Shown: positions 25,178 to 37,500, numbered from the stretch's first letter. The stretch is DNA of 64,000 nucleotides from Capsicum annuum (GCF_002878395.1 NC_061122.1:74976411-75040410); one strand, 5' to 3'. Translations and numbers: made by a program. The notes: a model not told the origin generated them from the letters alone.

Positions 25178-27424
25178 TGTAACACCCCACATTTCAGGCT
25201 AGAATGAAAACTGTCATTTCTATGCGTAGATGATCCAAAATTAATAAATCATATGCAAATATGGAATATTAATCCTTTTAGTAGCATGGGGAATTGAATG
25301 AGATTTCTGTCGATATAAGATTCGCCCAAATCTGATACACGGGAAAGACGTTATGGTTAATTTAAGTCCTAGTCATAAAACACCTTCATTTTGGAGGTTG
25401 GCGCGTCGTAGAGGGAGTCTATTTAACAATTGTCAAATTCCAGTTACCTAGCACGATTGTGGTGCATCGGCGCTGAAATTCTAGGTCCCAACCAGTGGGA
25501 CAACACGATGGCTCTGCGTTGCGATGACCCTAAAAAATCCCATTCGTTATTTTCCAGTAAGCCACCGCGATAGTGGCGCGTTGCGGTGGCCCATAAAACT
25601 GGGATCCTAGTTATATTTTATTCCATCTCGTTAAGGGTATGTTGGATAATTTCCACCACCACCCCTTATCAGCTTAAACATGGGATTTTTCTCCCAAGTG
25701 ACCACATTATTTAAATTTACTTCAAAAATTTACAAGAAACTCTCTCTAGGTTTTCAAACTAAAAACCCAAATATCCTAAGATTTCACCGTGGGTTTTCAA
25801 TAATTCTTTGAGATTCAGAATCCACATTGGGAGGGATACAAGAAGCACCCATCAATTGATCGAATGGCACCCTAAAACACGAGTTCATTCAAGAGTCATA
25901 AATTAAGGTACGCGGGGTTTTCCTAAAATCTCATGGGCATATAAATCATGATTTCAAGAATGGGCTTTTGTATTTATGAATATAATCATGTTTTAGAAGT
26001 TTTTACGGTATTGTTTTGGTCCTTAGACCTTCCCCCAAATTGATTGGAAATTGTATATATATGTAAGCACACATTTTAAAGATTGATCATTGAATTGAGA
26101 GCATGACTCATGAAAAAATCCCTCTCTTGTTATGATTTTCCTTTACTCATGATATACTATGGATTGTTTTGAAATGCATCTTGAAGAGCATGATATGAAA
26201 TGTCTTAATTTATACAATGACTTGAATATGATTTTGAAAGAAAAAGAAAGGGTTATGCATGTTGATAAATGTTGAATATACATATAATGAAAGAGTGCAT
26301 GGTTTTGCCAAAAGCACATGACCACCATATGTTTGAAGAATTCTTGCATAATTTTGACTTATGTTTCGGAACATGAAATCATCCATACTATTGAAAATAT
26401 TGGGTGGTCTGAATTGAGTTTCAATAAAAGAATTATGCTTAATGCATTATGGCTCAAAATTATGACTTGCAACTCTTGGTATAACGATACCAAAATAGAC
26501 AATGCCATAACAGACTCATGCAAACATAAAAACCAGATTTTCATGACTTAAGATTTCAGGATGATATATGTTTAGAAATGGATAAAATTGGGCATAAAGA
26601 GATGTTAGGTGGTCCCCCAAAGAAGGCACGAGTTTAGAAAACTCATTGCCCAAAACAGTGATTTTTCGATCCGGGTATATTATATTACGCTGTCCTAGTG
26701 CCCTGTGGCGTATTAGACTCAGACACTCCAATTCTTGCGGTACGCTAGGGTTGGGGGCTTCCCCACCGAGTCAATGGCGGACTCCATATAGCTCGTGGGG
26801 TTTTAGACTTGTAGGGGTGTACCACCTAACTCAGAAGTAATACGAAGATTAAAAATTACATTGACAGAAAGGTTTTTATGATTATCAAAATGATGCTCAT
26901 GTGTTTTGAAAAACTATTTTATGTATGATGGTTTGACAAATTTCTCTCCATTATTTTATTTATATAAAAACTTTATTTTAGATTACTTTGCGTACCAGTA
27001 CATTTGTATTGACCCCCCTTCCTCCCAAGGTCTAAAGCTCAGTTTAAAGGTCTTGCTAGGCCCTAGAGTTTTCAGACAGCAGTGATGTGTGCAGTTGGTA
27101 AGCCTTCTTTATTCGAGAAGGCCTATGTTTTTCAGATTATGATATTTATTTTGATTTAGGTCTACTAGGGGCCTTGTCCCAGTTGTCATTTGATTATGCA
27201 GTAGAGATTTCGTAGACTGTTCCTGATGTTGTTTAGTTGATTTTGGATTTCATTCCTTATTGTTAAACTAAATCCAGAGTATGACCATGTTTACGTATCA
27301 GATTATATTTTTGCACTTATTTTATGATATAAATATTGTGCATGATCACCAGATAGAGCCAGACGCCCGGTCCTTCATGGTTTAGGACGCCTGTAATAGC
27401 TAGGCCCTAGTTTGGGTCGTGACA
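25178..27424 (+). repeat. 3' LTR of LARD-like element 1
   Basis: A 2247-bp LTR, partner of 19611-21830, starting TGTAACACCCCACATTTC and ending GGGTCGTGACA. Base differences from the 5' copy are scattered all along. Minus- and plus-strand frames at 26143-26840 are by-products of the LTR sequence. Confidence 0.88.
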
Positions 27425-27838
27425 TGGGGGGACTCAAAAAGTCCATATACCATGCCGAAAATCATTTTCTGTCAGCCAAACTTTATAAGTTTTGTCAATA
27501 TTATTTTTCCATATCAGGATAAAAATTATTATAAAACTCCAAGGACTTGAATTGGAGAAAAAATAATATTTGGTCAGTCCAAATTCGAATAGAGACTAAA
27601 ACTAGTTTGTCCTGACTCAAAATCGAGACATAAATCAATATTTACTCTCAAACAGACATTTTCATAGTGTCATTTTCATGATCCATCAAAATAAATGGCT
27701 ATGCATGATTACAATGAATAAATTAATTTTTAAATTAAAATAGTGTAAAAATGTTTTCATCATCACATTTTCTATAGCTACGAGCCTCAACAATGATAAA
27801 AGTACTCTCCACTCATGCCTTTAAATCATATTCTATCA
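27425..27838. other. AT-rich flank, no gene
   Basis: AT-rich DNA between the 3' LTR of LARD element 1 and the proposed Helitron end. No frame or repeat recognised. It is part of the older sequence into which both elements inserted. Confidence 0.4.
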
Positions 27839-27878
27839 CTAGGAAAACTGGCCACGCTTCGCGCGGTGATAAATATTT
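27839..27878 (-). mobile_element. Helitron 3' terminus (hairpin plus CTAG)
   Basis: Read on the minus strand, a GC-rich hairpin CCGCGCGAAGCGTGG (6-bp stem with one G-T pair, GAA loop) is followed after CCAGTTTTC by CTAG and then T. A short hairpin about 10 bases ahead of a terminal CTRR, with T outside, is the diagnostic 3' end of plant Helitrons. The orientation (minus) agrees with the Rep/helicase gene at 43.1-47.5 kb. Alternative: the motif TTATACTATATAAAAG at about 27960-27975 (minus strand) looks like a Helitron 5' start, so 27839-27976 could by itself be a tiny non-autonomous Helitron. No TC dinucleotide is present at that point. Confidence 0.7.
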
Positions 27879-28011
27879 TATTATTTATTTTGATCAATTT
27901 TATACGTACTTTATATTTACTTTAGATTTATTTATGTTGGGGTCGTCCTAACTCTTCATTCTTTTATATAGTATAAGCAAAAAAGTTTTTTTTCAATTGT
28001 TGATAGGAAGA

Positions 28012-28180
28012 ATGATGAATTTAGAGGTTAGTGGTAATTCAATGTCATCATCATCAGTACAACAAAACAACAATAGTAATAATGCACAATCACCTAGTTT
28101 GAAGAGCTATTTCAAGACTCCAAAAGGAAGGTACAAGCTTCAGTATGGAAAGACTCATCCTACTAGCCTTCTTCATTATG
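28012..28180 (+). pseudogene. WD40 (DMWD/creC-like) gene, exon 1 copy, inverted
   Basis: Plus-strand frame beginning at ATG 28012 (MMNLEVSGNSMSSSSVQQ), then a Ser/Asn/Gln-rich stretch, SLKSYFKTPKGRYKLQYGKT and HPTSLLHYA. This matches, from memory of the family, the N-terminal exon of plant WD40 proteins related to DMWD and fungal creC (usual form YFKTPEGRYKLQYEKTHPSG-LLHYA). From about 28175 the frame runs into the reverse complement of exon 4 of the same gene, so exon 1 is inverted relative to the exons that should follow it. An upstream TTG-started extension is not meaningful. This is a rearranged gene fragment and not an intact gene. Confidence 0.75.
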
Positions 28181-28784
28181 CTCAACACCATCCTTGTTGT
28201 AATGTTGTGCCCCAATAAGCTTCTTCCCAATATGTTGTAATTGTTGCCATAAAGATACTGAAAAAACTGCAAGTGTAAAAATAAACGTTGTGATTGAAAA
28301 ATAAAACCTACTGGAAGCTGTAAATAATATGTCACATAGACTAATAGAAGGAAAAATACCATCTCTAGAATTTAACCCAATGAGCAAGTCAAGTTCTTCC
28401 TTTGCATCTGGATCAAATGCATGGCAAACGGGTTTTGAATTGCTGAAATCTATAGACTTTATAGGGTCCTATATTGGACAATAAATCTCTCATAATCCAT
28501 ATCATCAAATTTATCATCTCAGAGAGCAAATATGTTAATGAGCTTACCTTATCTCGAGAATTCAAGTCGCTGACAAAAATTGTATCACCAACATTGAACC
28601 CTAAACAGGTTCCTTTGCCATCAAAGTTTGAATTACCAGCTTTTTTTGACAAAACTAAGTTTTTACTACCATTTCCACCTAAGAGCCTTGCTGCAGTTGA
28701 CCTAACACCGCTGCTCACTCCAAAATTTGATGATGATTGGGGTTGCTCCTGGGTTGGTTTATCCTTGAGATGAGCAAGGGTCAC
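28163..28784 (-). pseudogene. WD40 (DMWD/creC-like) gene, exons 2-4 with introns
   Basis: Minus strand, three exons that still join in frame. Exon 2 is 28784-28548 (79 codons, VTLAHLKDKPTQEQ... to SDLNSRDK), entered by TTTTAG and left by GTAAGC. Exon 3 is 28468-28360 (DPIKSIDFSNSKPVCHAFDP...), entered by ATAG and left by GTATTT after the first base of a Val codon. Exon 4 starts at 28266 after TTGCAG and reads FSVSLWQQLQHIGKKLIGAQ, then HYNKDG. The order and phases match the plant DMWD-like WD40 family as I remember it. After about 28180 the frame enters inverted exon 1 and stops at 28163. Introns are kept, so the copy came from genomic DNA and not from mRNA. The protein may work as a regulator of a deubiquitinase complex, by homology only. 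Confidence 0.78.
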
Positions 28785-29339
28785 CTAAAAATCAGAATTA
28801 TTATGGTATTATCTCAATAATGGACCCTCGATTTGGGGTAAAAACACAGATAAGAATTAAACCAATTAACTGTAAAAATGAATTGCTCAAATGCAAGATT
28901 AAACATTTGACAGAATGACAACCACTATACCCCCACAAAAACTACCTTGAAGTTGAATTTAAACTTCCTTTATCCGGAAAAGACTATGTTGGGTTATGAG
29001 CCTTGATTGATCCTCTAGGTAACCTACCACCCACAAATACAAGTGCCAAGTAAACTTAAAGTAACCTCTTTTTTCTTGGTTTTCCAGAAAAGGGTGGTAG
29101 TGTTGGAACACAAAACTCCCTATCCACTACTCCACCCCTAACATGCTACATCCACAAATACCCAACAGGTGCCACATAAGCCCCCAGCCTTGAGGTCACA
29201 TATCCAAATGGAAACTACGCTCTCACTCATGGCCCATGTAACAAACTATGCCAAGTAAGAAGTGTAGAACAATTAGTTCATAAGGAACACCTTTGTAAAC
29301 TATTCATCAATGGATGCCACTTTCTATATTGGGTAGCAG
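28785..29339 (-). other. Intron-like sequence upstream of WD40 exon 2
   Basis: On the minus strand this leads into the splice acceptor of exon 2 at 28785. It holds no coding frame and is likely a remnant of intron 1 of the captured gene. It passes into the minisatellite array at about 29340. Confidence 0.5.
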
Positions 29340-30160
29340 GGCACATGAAGTCATAATAGATGTTTGAAAGTAACTCATATATTAGCCAAACCCCTTCTAA
29401 AATCAAATTTTTGAACATTTTAGAAACCACTAAAGTTTGGAATTAACATCAATAAACACAATTATGAAGGAAAAAATTACGAATCCATCAAAGCCTAGCC
29501 CAGCCTTAGTAGGGCAGATAAACTCACACTAAATGTTTGAAATTAACCCATATTGACCAGACCTCTTTTAAAACTCAGCTTTAAGATCCAATCTTGACCA
29601 TCTACAAACAACTAAAGTTGAACTTAAATCATAGCTTAAGAGCTAATCTTTATACCTCTCACACTAAAAGGGCAGTCCAATGTATTAAGGCACCTCATTT
29701 TATGCAGGTCAGGGGAAGGGCTAGACCATAAGGGTCTACACTGTACACTGTATCTCTCACACTTAATGTCTGAAATTAATCCATATTGGCCAAACCCCTT
29801 CTAAAACTCAACTCAAAAAATCCAATTTTGAGCATCTTACAAACCAATAAACATGAAATTAACCATATTAGCCAAGCCTTATGTAAAACTTAACTCAAAA
29901 TTCCAATCTTTAACCATCAAACAAACCGTTAAAGTAGAAGATAAAAGACAAGAATCCACCAAGATTAAGAGTTGATCACTATACCTCTCACACTAAATGT
30001 TTGAAATTAACCCATATTAGCCAAACCCCTTCGAAAAATCAGCTCAATAATCAAATGTTTAATCATCTGACAGACCACTAAGGTTGAAATTAACATCAAT
30101 AAACACAAGTATGAAGAAGAAAAAAGAACCCATAAAAGCCTATGAACTAACTTTATACCT

Positions 30161-30218
30161 AAACAGTTTTTCCATGAGCATAGTGAAGAAGGTATGTAGG
30201 ATGGGTTTTCTCATACTG
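30161..30218 (-). pseudogene. WD40 exon-1 copy, partial
   Basis: Minus strand reads QYEKTHPTYLLHYAHGKTV then a stop, matching the end of exon 1 of the DMWD-like gene. It is embedded in the minisatellite array. The N-terminal half of the exon is missing. Confidence 0.72.
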
Positions 30219-30351
30219 ATATTAAGTATATTAGCAAAAACCCCTTCAAAATGTCATCTCAAAAACCCAATCTTCACCATCTTACAAACCATTAAAGTTG
30301 AAATTACCATCAATAAACACAATAAACATCCAAAGATAATCTTTATACCTT

Positions 30352-30414
30352 AGTTATAGTGTTGCCATGAGCATAACAAAGAAGCTTTGCAGGATGAGTC
30401 TTCTCATACTTTGA
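30352..30414 (-). pseudogene. WD40 exon-1 copy, partial
   Basis: Minus strand reads KYEKTHPAKLLCYAHGNTIT, again the C-terminal part of exon 1. It lies about 200 bp from its neighbours on each side, in the same orientation as they are. Confidence 0.7.
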
Positions 30415-30570
30415 ACATCTTACAAACCACTATAGTTGAAATTAACTATATGAGTAAAAACCCTTAAAAATCTCAGCTCAAAAATCCAATCTTGACCATC
30501 TTACAAACCACTAAAGTTGAAATTATCATCAATAAATACAACAAACATCCAAAGATAATCTTTATACTTA

Positions 30571-30663
30571 AGTTACAATCTTGCCATAAGCATAATGAAT
30601 AAGCTCTGCAAGATGAGTCTTCTCATACTAAAGCTTGTATCTTCCTTCTGGAATCTTGAAATA
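30571..30663 (-). pseudogene. WD40 exon-1 copy with internal stop
   Basis: Minus strand reads YFKIPEGRYKL, a stop, then YEKTHLAELIHYAYGKIVT. This is the longest recognisable exon-1 copy in the array, covering the conserved core. The stop replaces the Gln of the KLQYEK motif. Confidence 0.75.
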
Positions 30664-31107
30664 GGGAACGACTACTATCTAACCTTCGACCCTAATCTTC
30701 AAACTCATACTAAATGTTTGAATTAACCCATATTAGCCTAACCCCTTCTAAAATTCAGCTCAAAATCCAATTTTGAGCATCTTACAAACCACAAACTTGA
30801 AATTAACCATATTAGCCAAACCCATTCTAAAACTCAGCTCAAATCTAATTTTGAGTATCTCACAAACCACTAAAGCTAAATCCAAACCCCTTTTAAAACT
30901 CATCTCAAAACTCCAATTTTGGGCATCTTACAAACCACTAAATTTGAAATTAACCATATTAACCAAGCCCCTTCTAAAACTCAGCTCAAAAATCAAATAT
31001 TTAACCATCAAACAAACCACTAAAGTTGAATTTAACATCAATAAACACAATTAAGAAGAAAAAATACAAGAACCAACAAAATCTTAAAAACTAACCTTTA
31101 TACTGAA

Positions 31108-31192
31108 GTAGCAATTTTTACATAAGCATAATGAAGAAGCCCAGCAGAACAACCTTTCTAATACTGAACCTTGTATGTTCCTTCCGGAATGA
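31108..31192 (-). pseudogene. WD40 exon-1 copy, diverged
   Basis: Minus strand reads IPEGTYKVQY, a stop, then KGCSAGLLHYAYVKI. It aligns with the PEGRYKLQYEKTHPSG-LLHYAHGK core of exon 1 at about half of its positions. Confidence 0.65.
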
Positions 31193-32106
31193 CTACTAAC
31201 TACCTTCTACCTTATCATTGAAATCCCACTAAATTCTTGTAATTAACCAATATAAGCCAAACCCCCTTTAAAAATCAACTCAAAAATCCAATTTTGAACA
31301 TCTTTTAAACCACTAAAGTTGAAATTAACCATATTAGCCAAACCCTTTCTAAATTTCAGCTCAAAAATCCAATCTTTATACATCTTACAAACCACTAAAG
31401 TTGAAATTAACATCAACCAACACAATAAAGAATAAAAAAGACATACTAAACCCGGCGAAAAAGGGCACAACTACTAACTTTCTATCCTAATCCTCGACAT
31501 CATGCTAAATATTTGAAATTAACCATATTAGCCAAACCCATTTTAAAAATCAGCTCAAAATCCAATCGTGATCATCTTACAAATCACTAAACTTGAAATT
31601 AACCATATTAGCCAAACCCCTTTAAAATTCCACTCAAAAATCCTATCTTGACCATCTTACAAATATTAAAAAAGGGCAGCCCGGTACACTAAAGGTTCCC
31701 CTATGCACGGGGTCCATGGAAAGACCGAACGACAAGAGTTTATTGTAAGCAGCCTATTCATGTTTATTTATAATTAACCATATTATCCAAACCCCTTACA
31801 AAACTCAGCTCAAAATCAAATCCTGATCATTTGATTAACCACTAAACTTGAAATTAACCATATTAGCCAAACCCCTTCTAAAACTAAGCTAAAAATCCAA
31901 TCATCATCAACTTACAGACCAGTAAACTTGAAATATGACTGATACAGCATGTATATCAAATCTTGACTACAAAATATGGAAATAATGATTGGCTATTTCA
32001 TCAAGAAAACAACCAGTTTGTAGTGTGGTAACTTAAATATTTTAAAGTTATAGATGTCTCCATAAGGTAAGGTGCCTATATATTTCGAAAGAACGCACCT
32101 GTTTTG

Positions 32107-32195
32107 CATGCCTCAAGCTTGTGACTCCTAATTTCTCATATTCAACCTTAAACTGGGAGTTCTTGTCGGATGGATTTTTCAGATATCTTTTTTTT
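32107..32195 (-). pseudogene. Possible far-diverged exon-1 copy with splice donor
   Basis: Minus strand reads YLKNPSDKNSQFKVEYEK then LGVTSLRHAKQ, followed by GTGCG, a possible splice donor. It has the Y-x-K-x-P...Y-E-K...L-x-H spacing of exon 1 but low identity. It could be an unrelated exon. Confidence 0.35.
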
Positions 32196-32563
32196 CTTTC
32201 TAAAAAATAAAGAAGTCTGTAGTGGTTGGTATTCCAAAAATGTAAATGAGGAAAAGATCCCTGTCAATTAGGCTAATTAGAAAACAATTGCTAGAAGACA
32301 AACTAAATAAGCCAGAAGAGAAATGACAATTAAAAGAAAATAGCTAACTCAAATACCCTATGATAGACGGGAAATAAAATCAATTATATTCCCTTTAGAA
32401 GAGATGATCCTTCTTTATAAAATTAGTCGTAGAAGAGGAATAGATTAACATATAATATATCATCAATCGGAGTAGAAATAATTACCACCGATATGCTCTA
32501 TGCCACAGGAAAAAATTTTGTCATAGCAATCCAATCTTAAAGCTTGGAGGTTTGAGAAATTCC

Positions 32564-34514
32564 TGTAACGCCCCAAAATTGGGTCCTGAGATGTCACACA
32601 GTGCTTAGGGTCACAAGTGATCCCAAGCTAACCCTTCTACTGGCATAACTCATAAGCAACTGAATAAAAATACAAATCCATACAAATCAGAAAAAATTAA
32701 CTCTTTTCTGAATCTGATCGATACAAAAATGAAATTTTACGGGATTATAATTCTGCCTTTACAACCAAAATTGAAACAAAATACATCAACTTATACTGAC
32801 TGTCTATGAAGCCTCTACTAGTACTGACTGTAGGTAGCCGGTTCATGAATCCCTACTACCCCCACTCAATACGACTGAAAAAAGAAAACACAACACTATA
32901 AACTCTGCATAACTAACCTAAGCCCTTGAATCAAAAGGACTCATCACCTGCTGACTCAGGCTCACTCCTACGAGGGCACGTAGTTCTAGAGAAGTAAGGT
33001 CACTTTATACCTCCCACTCGATGCTAAAGATTTCTCCAGGACTTAGCTCAGATCATTTTAAAGACAATCCATAACAAAATAATTTCAGTAATATATAAAT
33101 ATACATTGGGAGCCATCATGCTTCCCATTTATCAAAATCAACCATGTTGTGGATTTCTTTCACACTCGAGTTCAAAATAACTCCATTAAGACCAAAAAGT
33201 CAAATCATTCAAAACATCTCAAATTATTTAAACTCAAGGTGTTTATAACATATTATTTTCTCAAAATAATAATCTCAAATAGGGTTCCAAAAATCCATAC
33301 ATCAATATCACCGTAAAACCCTCCAAAGTTTCATACTTTATGACATAAGCATAAAAATAATCACTTAAAACTTAAAATTTCAGCTTTATAATCATACCTC
33401 TTGGTAAAGAAAATTAGCTTTGGGATTCAAATCTCATTGTGCTTATAGCACATAATTTCTCAAAGTACAATTCCAATTAGGACTCAAAGTCTCATACATC
33501 AAAATCATATTAAATTTTCTCAAGATTCATGCTTTTCATCATAAATATATATATAAATTACTTTAAAATCTGGAAAATTTAGCTTTATGTACAAAAATGT
33601 CATCATTCTCATTCAATTCAACTTTCAAAACATAGAGAGTATCATAATCTCATGTAAAATCATATAGGGTATAAATTCATCCTTCAAATTCATATCAAAA
33701 CATGTAAAATCACGTATATTCAATAAAGAAAAATCAATTTGGGCACAAGAACGAAAGAGAGTTCTTGTTGAAAAACCCCACATACCTTGAATGATGAACT
33801 TTAGATCGATACTCGTTTTTGAGATATTAATCGTGCCTTTGAATAATGGTTCTTGGAGTTCTTGAACTAGGAACTTGGAATCTTGAATAAATTTGCAGAA
33901 TTAATGGTGAACTTTGGAGGTTCTTGAAGTTGGATGTAGGGGCTTAGAGTTTTCTTTTTGAGGGAATTTGATGAAATATAACATATAATGCTTCAAATAG
34001 GCTTTAATATAGGGTTTGGACGGATTTTGGATGAGGGGGAATGACCAAAACGCCCCTAAACCCATGAAAAAAAACTGAAATTTGCGTCTGAAATAGTGTT
34101 GGCACGCGATCTGCGCGCGGCGCGGGCCTAATCGCCCTGGCTTACAGCTCTTCACTAAAAGGGTTGTAACTTTTCGCTCGGGTATCGGATTTTTACGAAA
34201 TTGGTATCGTTGGAAAGCTAATTCAATTATATACAATTTGATAGGTCTTAGGATGAAAAATTCCATGTATATAAAGAGTTATACTCATTTGAAGTAGACC
34301 CTTATAGAATCAAATGTCAAACTTTAGACGAATCACTTGGTCTTAGCTCAACTTTGTTCTAAGTCATTGCTATGAACATTTTTCACCTCAAAGCTACTTC
34401 ATAGACTAGGATAATGATCATGAAAACTATATTCACATGAGAGTCACTTGGATTAGAGTTTAGACACGTAGAAACAATAGTTCGAATTCTAGCATGAAAA
34501 TATGGGGTATTACA
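32564..34514 (-). repeat. 3' LTR of LARD-like element 2, with deletion
   Basis: A 1951-bp LTR with plus-strand start TGTAACGCCCCAAAATTGGG and end GGGTATTACA. Relative to its partner it lacks about 590 bp (the partner's 39009-39599). The same segment is present in the related LTR at 50351-53304, so this is a deletion here. A GC-rich palindrome-like block (GCGCGCGATC / TGCGCGC) lies at about 34096-34120. The frame at 33901-34266 is not a gene. Confidence 0.88.
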
Positions 34515-37500
34515 TTATCTCCCCTTGGGAACATTCGTCCTCGAATGTGAATAATTAAACTCAAACACAGAGGAATCTTGGTCTTTGAGCTGTCATGTAC
34601 AACTGATATAAAATGAATCACTGAATCTCGAACATAATGAGCCACTGAACTGATCCGCAAGTGCACGAATTCTTATGAAAATAGCTATATGGCTAAGATA
34701 GGAATGAGAGTGTCAACTTATGAGTCACCATTACTTTGCACTGGACCTGATCTCATGAGAAAAGATGAGAGGTTTATAAAAATGAAAACTTAGGGTATTA
34801 CAATATCCCCCTCTTGGGATCGTTCGTCCTCGAATGATTTCGATTTGGTTGAAATACTAAAGAAAACTGAGATGATACACAGGATACTCACGAACTGAAT
34901 CATGGCTTAATATCTAAATCTGAAACTGATGCTATTAGGGAGTAAAGAGCTTTGAGCATAATTTGAATAAAACATCTGAATAAGGAATTACAACATTGCT
35001 ATCCCTATGTGACCTGAAACATCAGACCATAAATCATAAGCTAGGATAGAATTACTAGGCCTTAAGAAATGCGACTTCTTACTTTCAAGCCTAGCAACAC
35101 TAATCAAATTCTTCTTCGACTAGGCTATTCCCTTCAAATATCACACTCGCTTGATTCAACTTAAAGTTTTCATATGGCATTCATGAATTCATCTGCTAAA
35201 TCTAAAATGAACTAGTTCCCTTTATTATGGTAAGGCCTAACTCAAAACCACCCGGTGCTACATGTAACTCCACACCATAATACAAATCTGGGCCATGAAT
35301 TCAACACTCTGAGCACTATCATAACTACTAACTTTAGGATGATTTTCCTCATCACTTCAACCATTAAATTCAACTTCTTACATGCCAACATGACATTCAA
35401 GCCTATTTTCATATCAACATCTACACCATTCAATTTTTTGGAAGACACACATAAACTATTCTCAACTAAACAAATCATACACAGGACTTTACCTCAATAT
35501 TCTCCACTCATGGACTTATAATAAATAACTATACAGCAATATCTCCCAACATGGCACAACTACTTATTTCTATCTGCACAATCATTCATCATTACTATCT
35601 TGATCTAAGGGAAGGTCACTGAAAGGTTGGAATATTGGGATTCGAAACATGAAGGGATACTAAGCATAACTTAACACCTTACTGATGCCCGAGAAGTAGA
35701 GGATTCACGGCATGGATTCATTAAAAAGATCTAATCTAAAGACGTATCTGATATAAATTTGAATTTCACTGGTCGATAAAAGTGTTGCATGGGTACATGA
35801 GTCAGAAGATACATGACATAAATTTTTGGAATTCATAACTTACGGAAGGTGATTTCGACTTCTGAATGATCTGGAACTCCCCATATTAAGAACTGGAAAG
35901 ATACATGATTCTCTATTATGCACGCAAATATGAACTATGATCATTGAATTGACACATAAGGCATAAGTAGATATTGGAATAACTGAAATACCCACACTAA
36001 AATAAAAATGGGTTAAGACCCATCCTCACTCTCTCGATGTTTCTACACTACACTGGCATCACTACTAAAATTGGGAAGTCTAACTTTATTACTCATTCTT
36101 TCATCTCTCCTTTATCCTTAAGCCATCATTATAAAACTGTGGAACCCCTTAATACAAAGCTTTCTTGGAGCAACAATGGAGGATCTGGACTTCTTTGAAG
36201 AAGAGCTTTGGAGTTCTTAGGGCATTGCTTGGGAGAAAAGTAATGAAAACATGTCTAATGTGTTTAGAATAGGCTTAAATCTTATGTTTAGATGGATTGG
36301 GGATGGTAAAAAGACTCATTTACCCTTAATGAAATAAAAAAGAAAAAAAATAGAAGCTGAAATTTGGCCTGGCGTGATCTAGCAGGTGGCGCCCGTTCTA
36401 AAGCGGTGCACTACCCCAGGCGGCGCCTGCTAATCACGGGGTGCTAATGGAATGAAAACCAAATGTGGTCTTAGGCTCATCCAAAAATTCCAAAACTCAC
36501 TCGAAACATGCTACAACCTTGCCCCATTGCATCATAACAAAAATTTCAAGAAACAAATGTCGGGAAGGTCACCAAAAAAAAAATCAACAAAGATCAATTG
36601 TTCAAAATAAAACTAATTGTTAAAACTCTTAGCTAAAAATTCTAAGTGTTAAGCTCAACTTGACTCATTTTCAAGGCTTTAACAACGACGAAATTTATGG
36701 GGTCATACATTACACGTAAATAGTAGAAATTATCCCAAAGGACTACACCTGAAAGTGTAAAACTCTCTGCTAATGCTTCCTTCATAGTCAACTAATATCA
36801 TATCCCTAAACTTACACTAGTATACCCAACATGATCAACCTATAACCCATAACCTAATTGACAAGAACCTCGTATACCACATCACCTCATTCATACTTAT
36901 CAACTCAAGGGTACAACTAACCACACAATACTTAACAAATTTCGAAAATAAGGAAGCCCCATATCACCTTGGGCACACCTCTACATCATACCTGCAACAT
37001 CATACTAACTTTCGATAAATAAACTCTTACATACACTGTTCAAGCCCACTAGATTACTTTCATACAACTAGCTGCACTATCTTTACATCCACCTTGATGA
37101 CCATCCACTGATCAAACTTAATGTCGAGTGCTAAGCATGATTTAACAACCCATCTTACATACAATTCTCACTTAGAAACTATACAACACAGCATTAGAAA
37201 ACACTAGTACACTAGAACCCCCATAAAATAACAATTGATTATAATCATATGGCCTATCTTATGCACAATCCGTTAACATATCCTCCTTCTACCCATCATT
37301 ACTATTTACCCATCTATACACCTAAACTACTTTCATAGCTCTATAAGTTTCAACTAAAATCCCTCTTTCCACCTCAGGAAAGCCTAAATTAACAACACTC
37401 ATCCACCAAGTACTTTCATCAATAACCTATACTTTTCTAACACCACAAATACCATCAATAACTCTTTACTTACCCTAAGCAAACAATAATCCACCTTAAC

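Larger units (their letters stand above)
19611..27424 (+). mobile_element. LARD-like non-autonomous LTR retrotransposon (element 1)
   Basis: A complete LTR element of 7.8 kb on the plus strand. LTRs are 19611-21830 and 25178-27424, each starting TGTAACACCCC; the 3' copy ends GTGACA. An initiator-Met primer site lies at 21835-21846 and a purine-rich tract (AAGTGGGAGAAAA) sits just before 25178. Flanking five bases are TGGGA (19606-19610) and TGGGG (27425-27429), an almost perfect target duplication. The 3.35-kb interior has no gag or pol reading frame, so it depends on proteins supplied by another element. The class name LARD (large retrotransposon derivative) fits the structure. Confidence 0.88.
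29340..32070. repeat. Minisatellite array, unit about 80-85 bp
   Basis: A long array of diverged units with the consensus blocks AAATTAACCATATTAGCC, AAACCCCTTCTAAAACTC, AGCTCAAAAATCCAATC and ACAAACCACTAAAGTTG. I count at least twenty units or part-units. The array is interrupted by at least four longer segments that resemble exon 1 of the WD40 gene on the minus strand (about 30161-30218, 30352-30414, 30571-30663 and 31108-31192). Plus-strand frames such as 30773-31054 only reflect the repeat. The unit seems to derive from intron 1, because the sequence right after each exon-1 copy leads into it. Confidence 0.8.

Noticed and set aside
27997..28218. Plus-strand 73-codon frame taken as a small intact gene
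   Set aside because: Its first half is exon 1 of a WD40 gene, but its last dozen codons are the antisense of exon 4 of the same gene. It is a product of an inversion junction.
29700..31940. CRISPR-like or satellite centromere array
   Set aside because: Unit lengths vary, spacers are not unique, and the units trace to an intron with exon-1 copies. CRISPR does not apply to a plant nuclear sequence.
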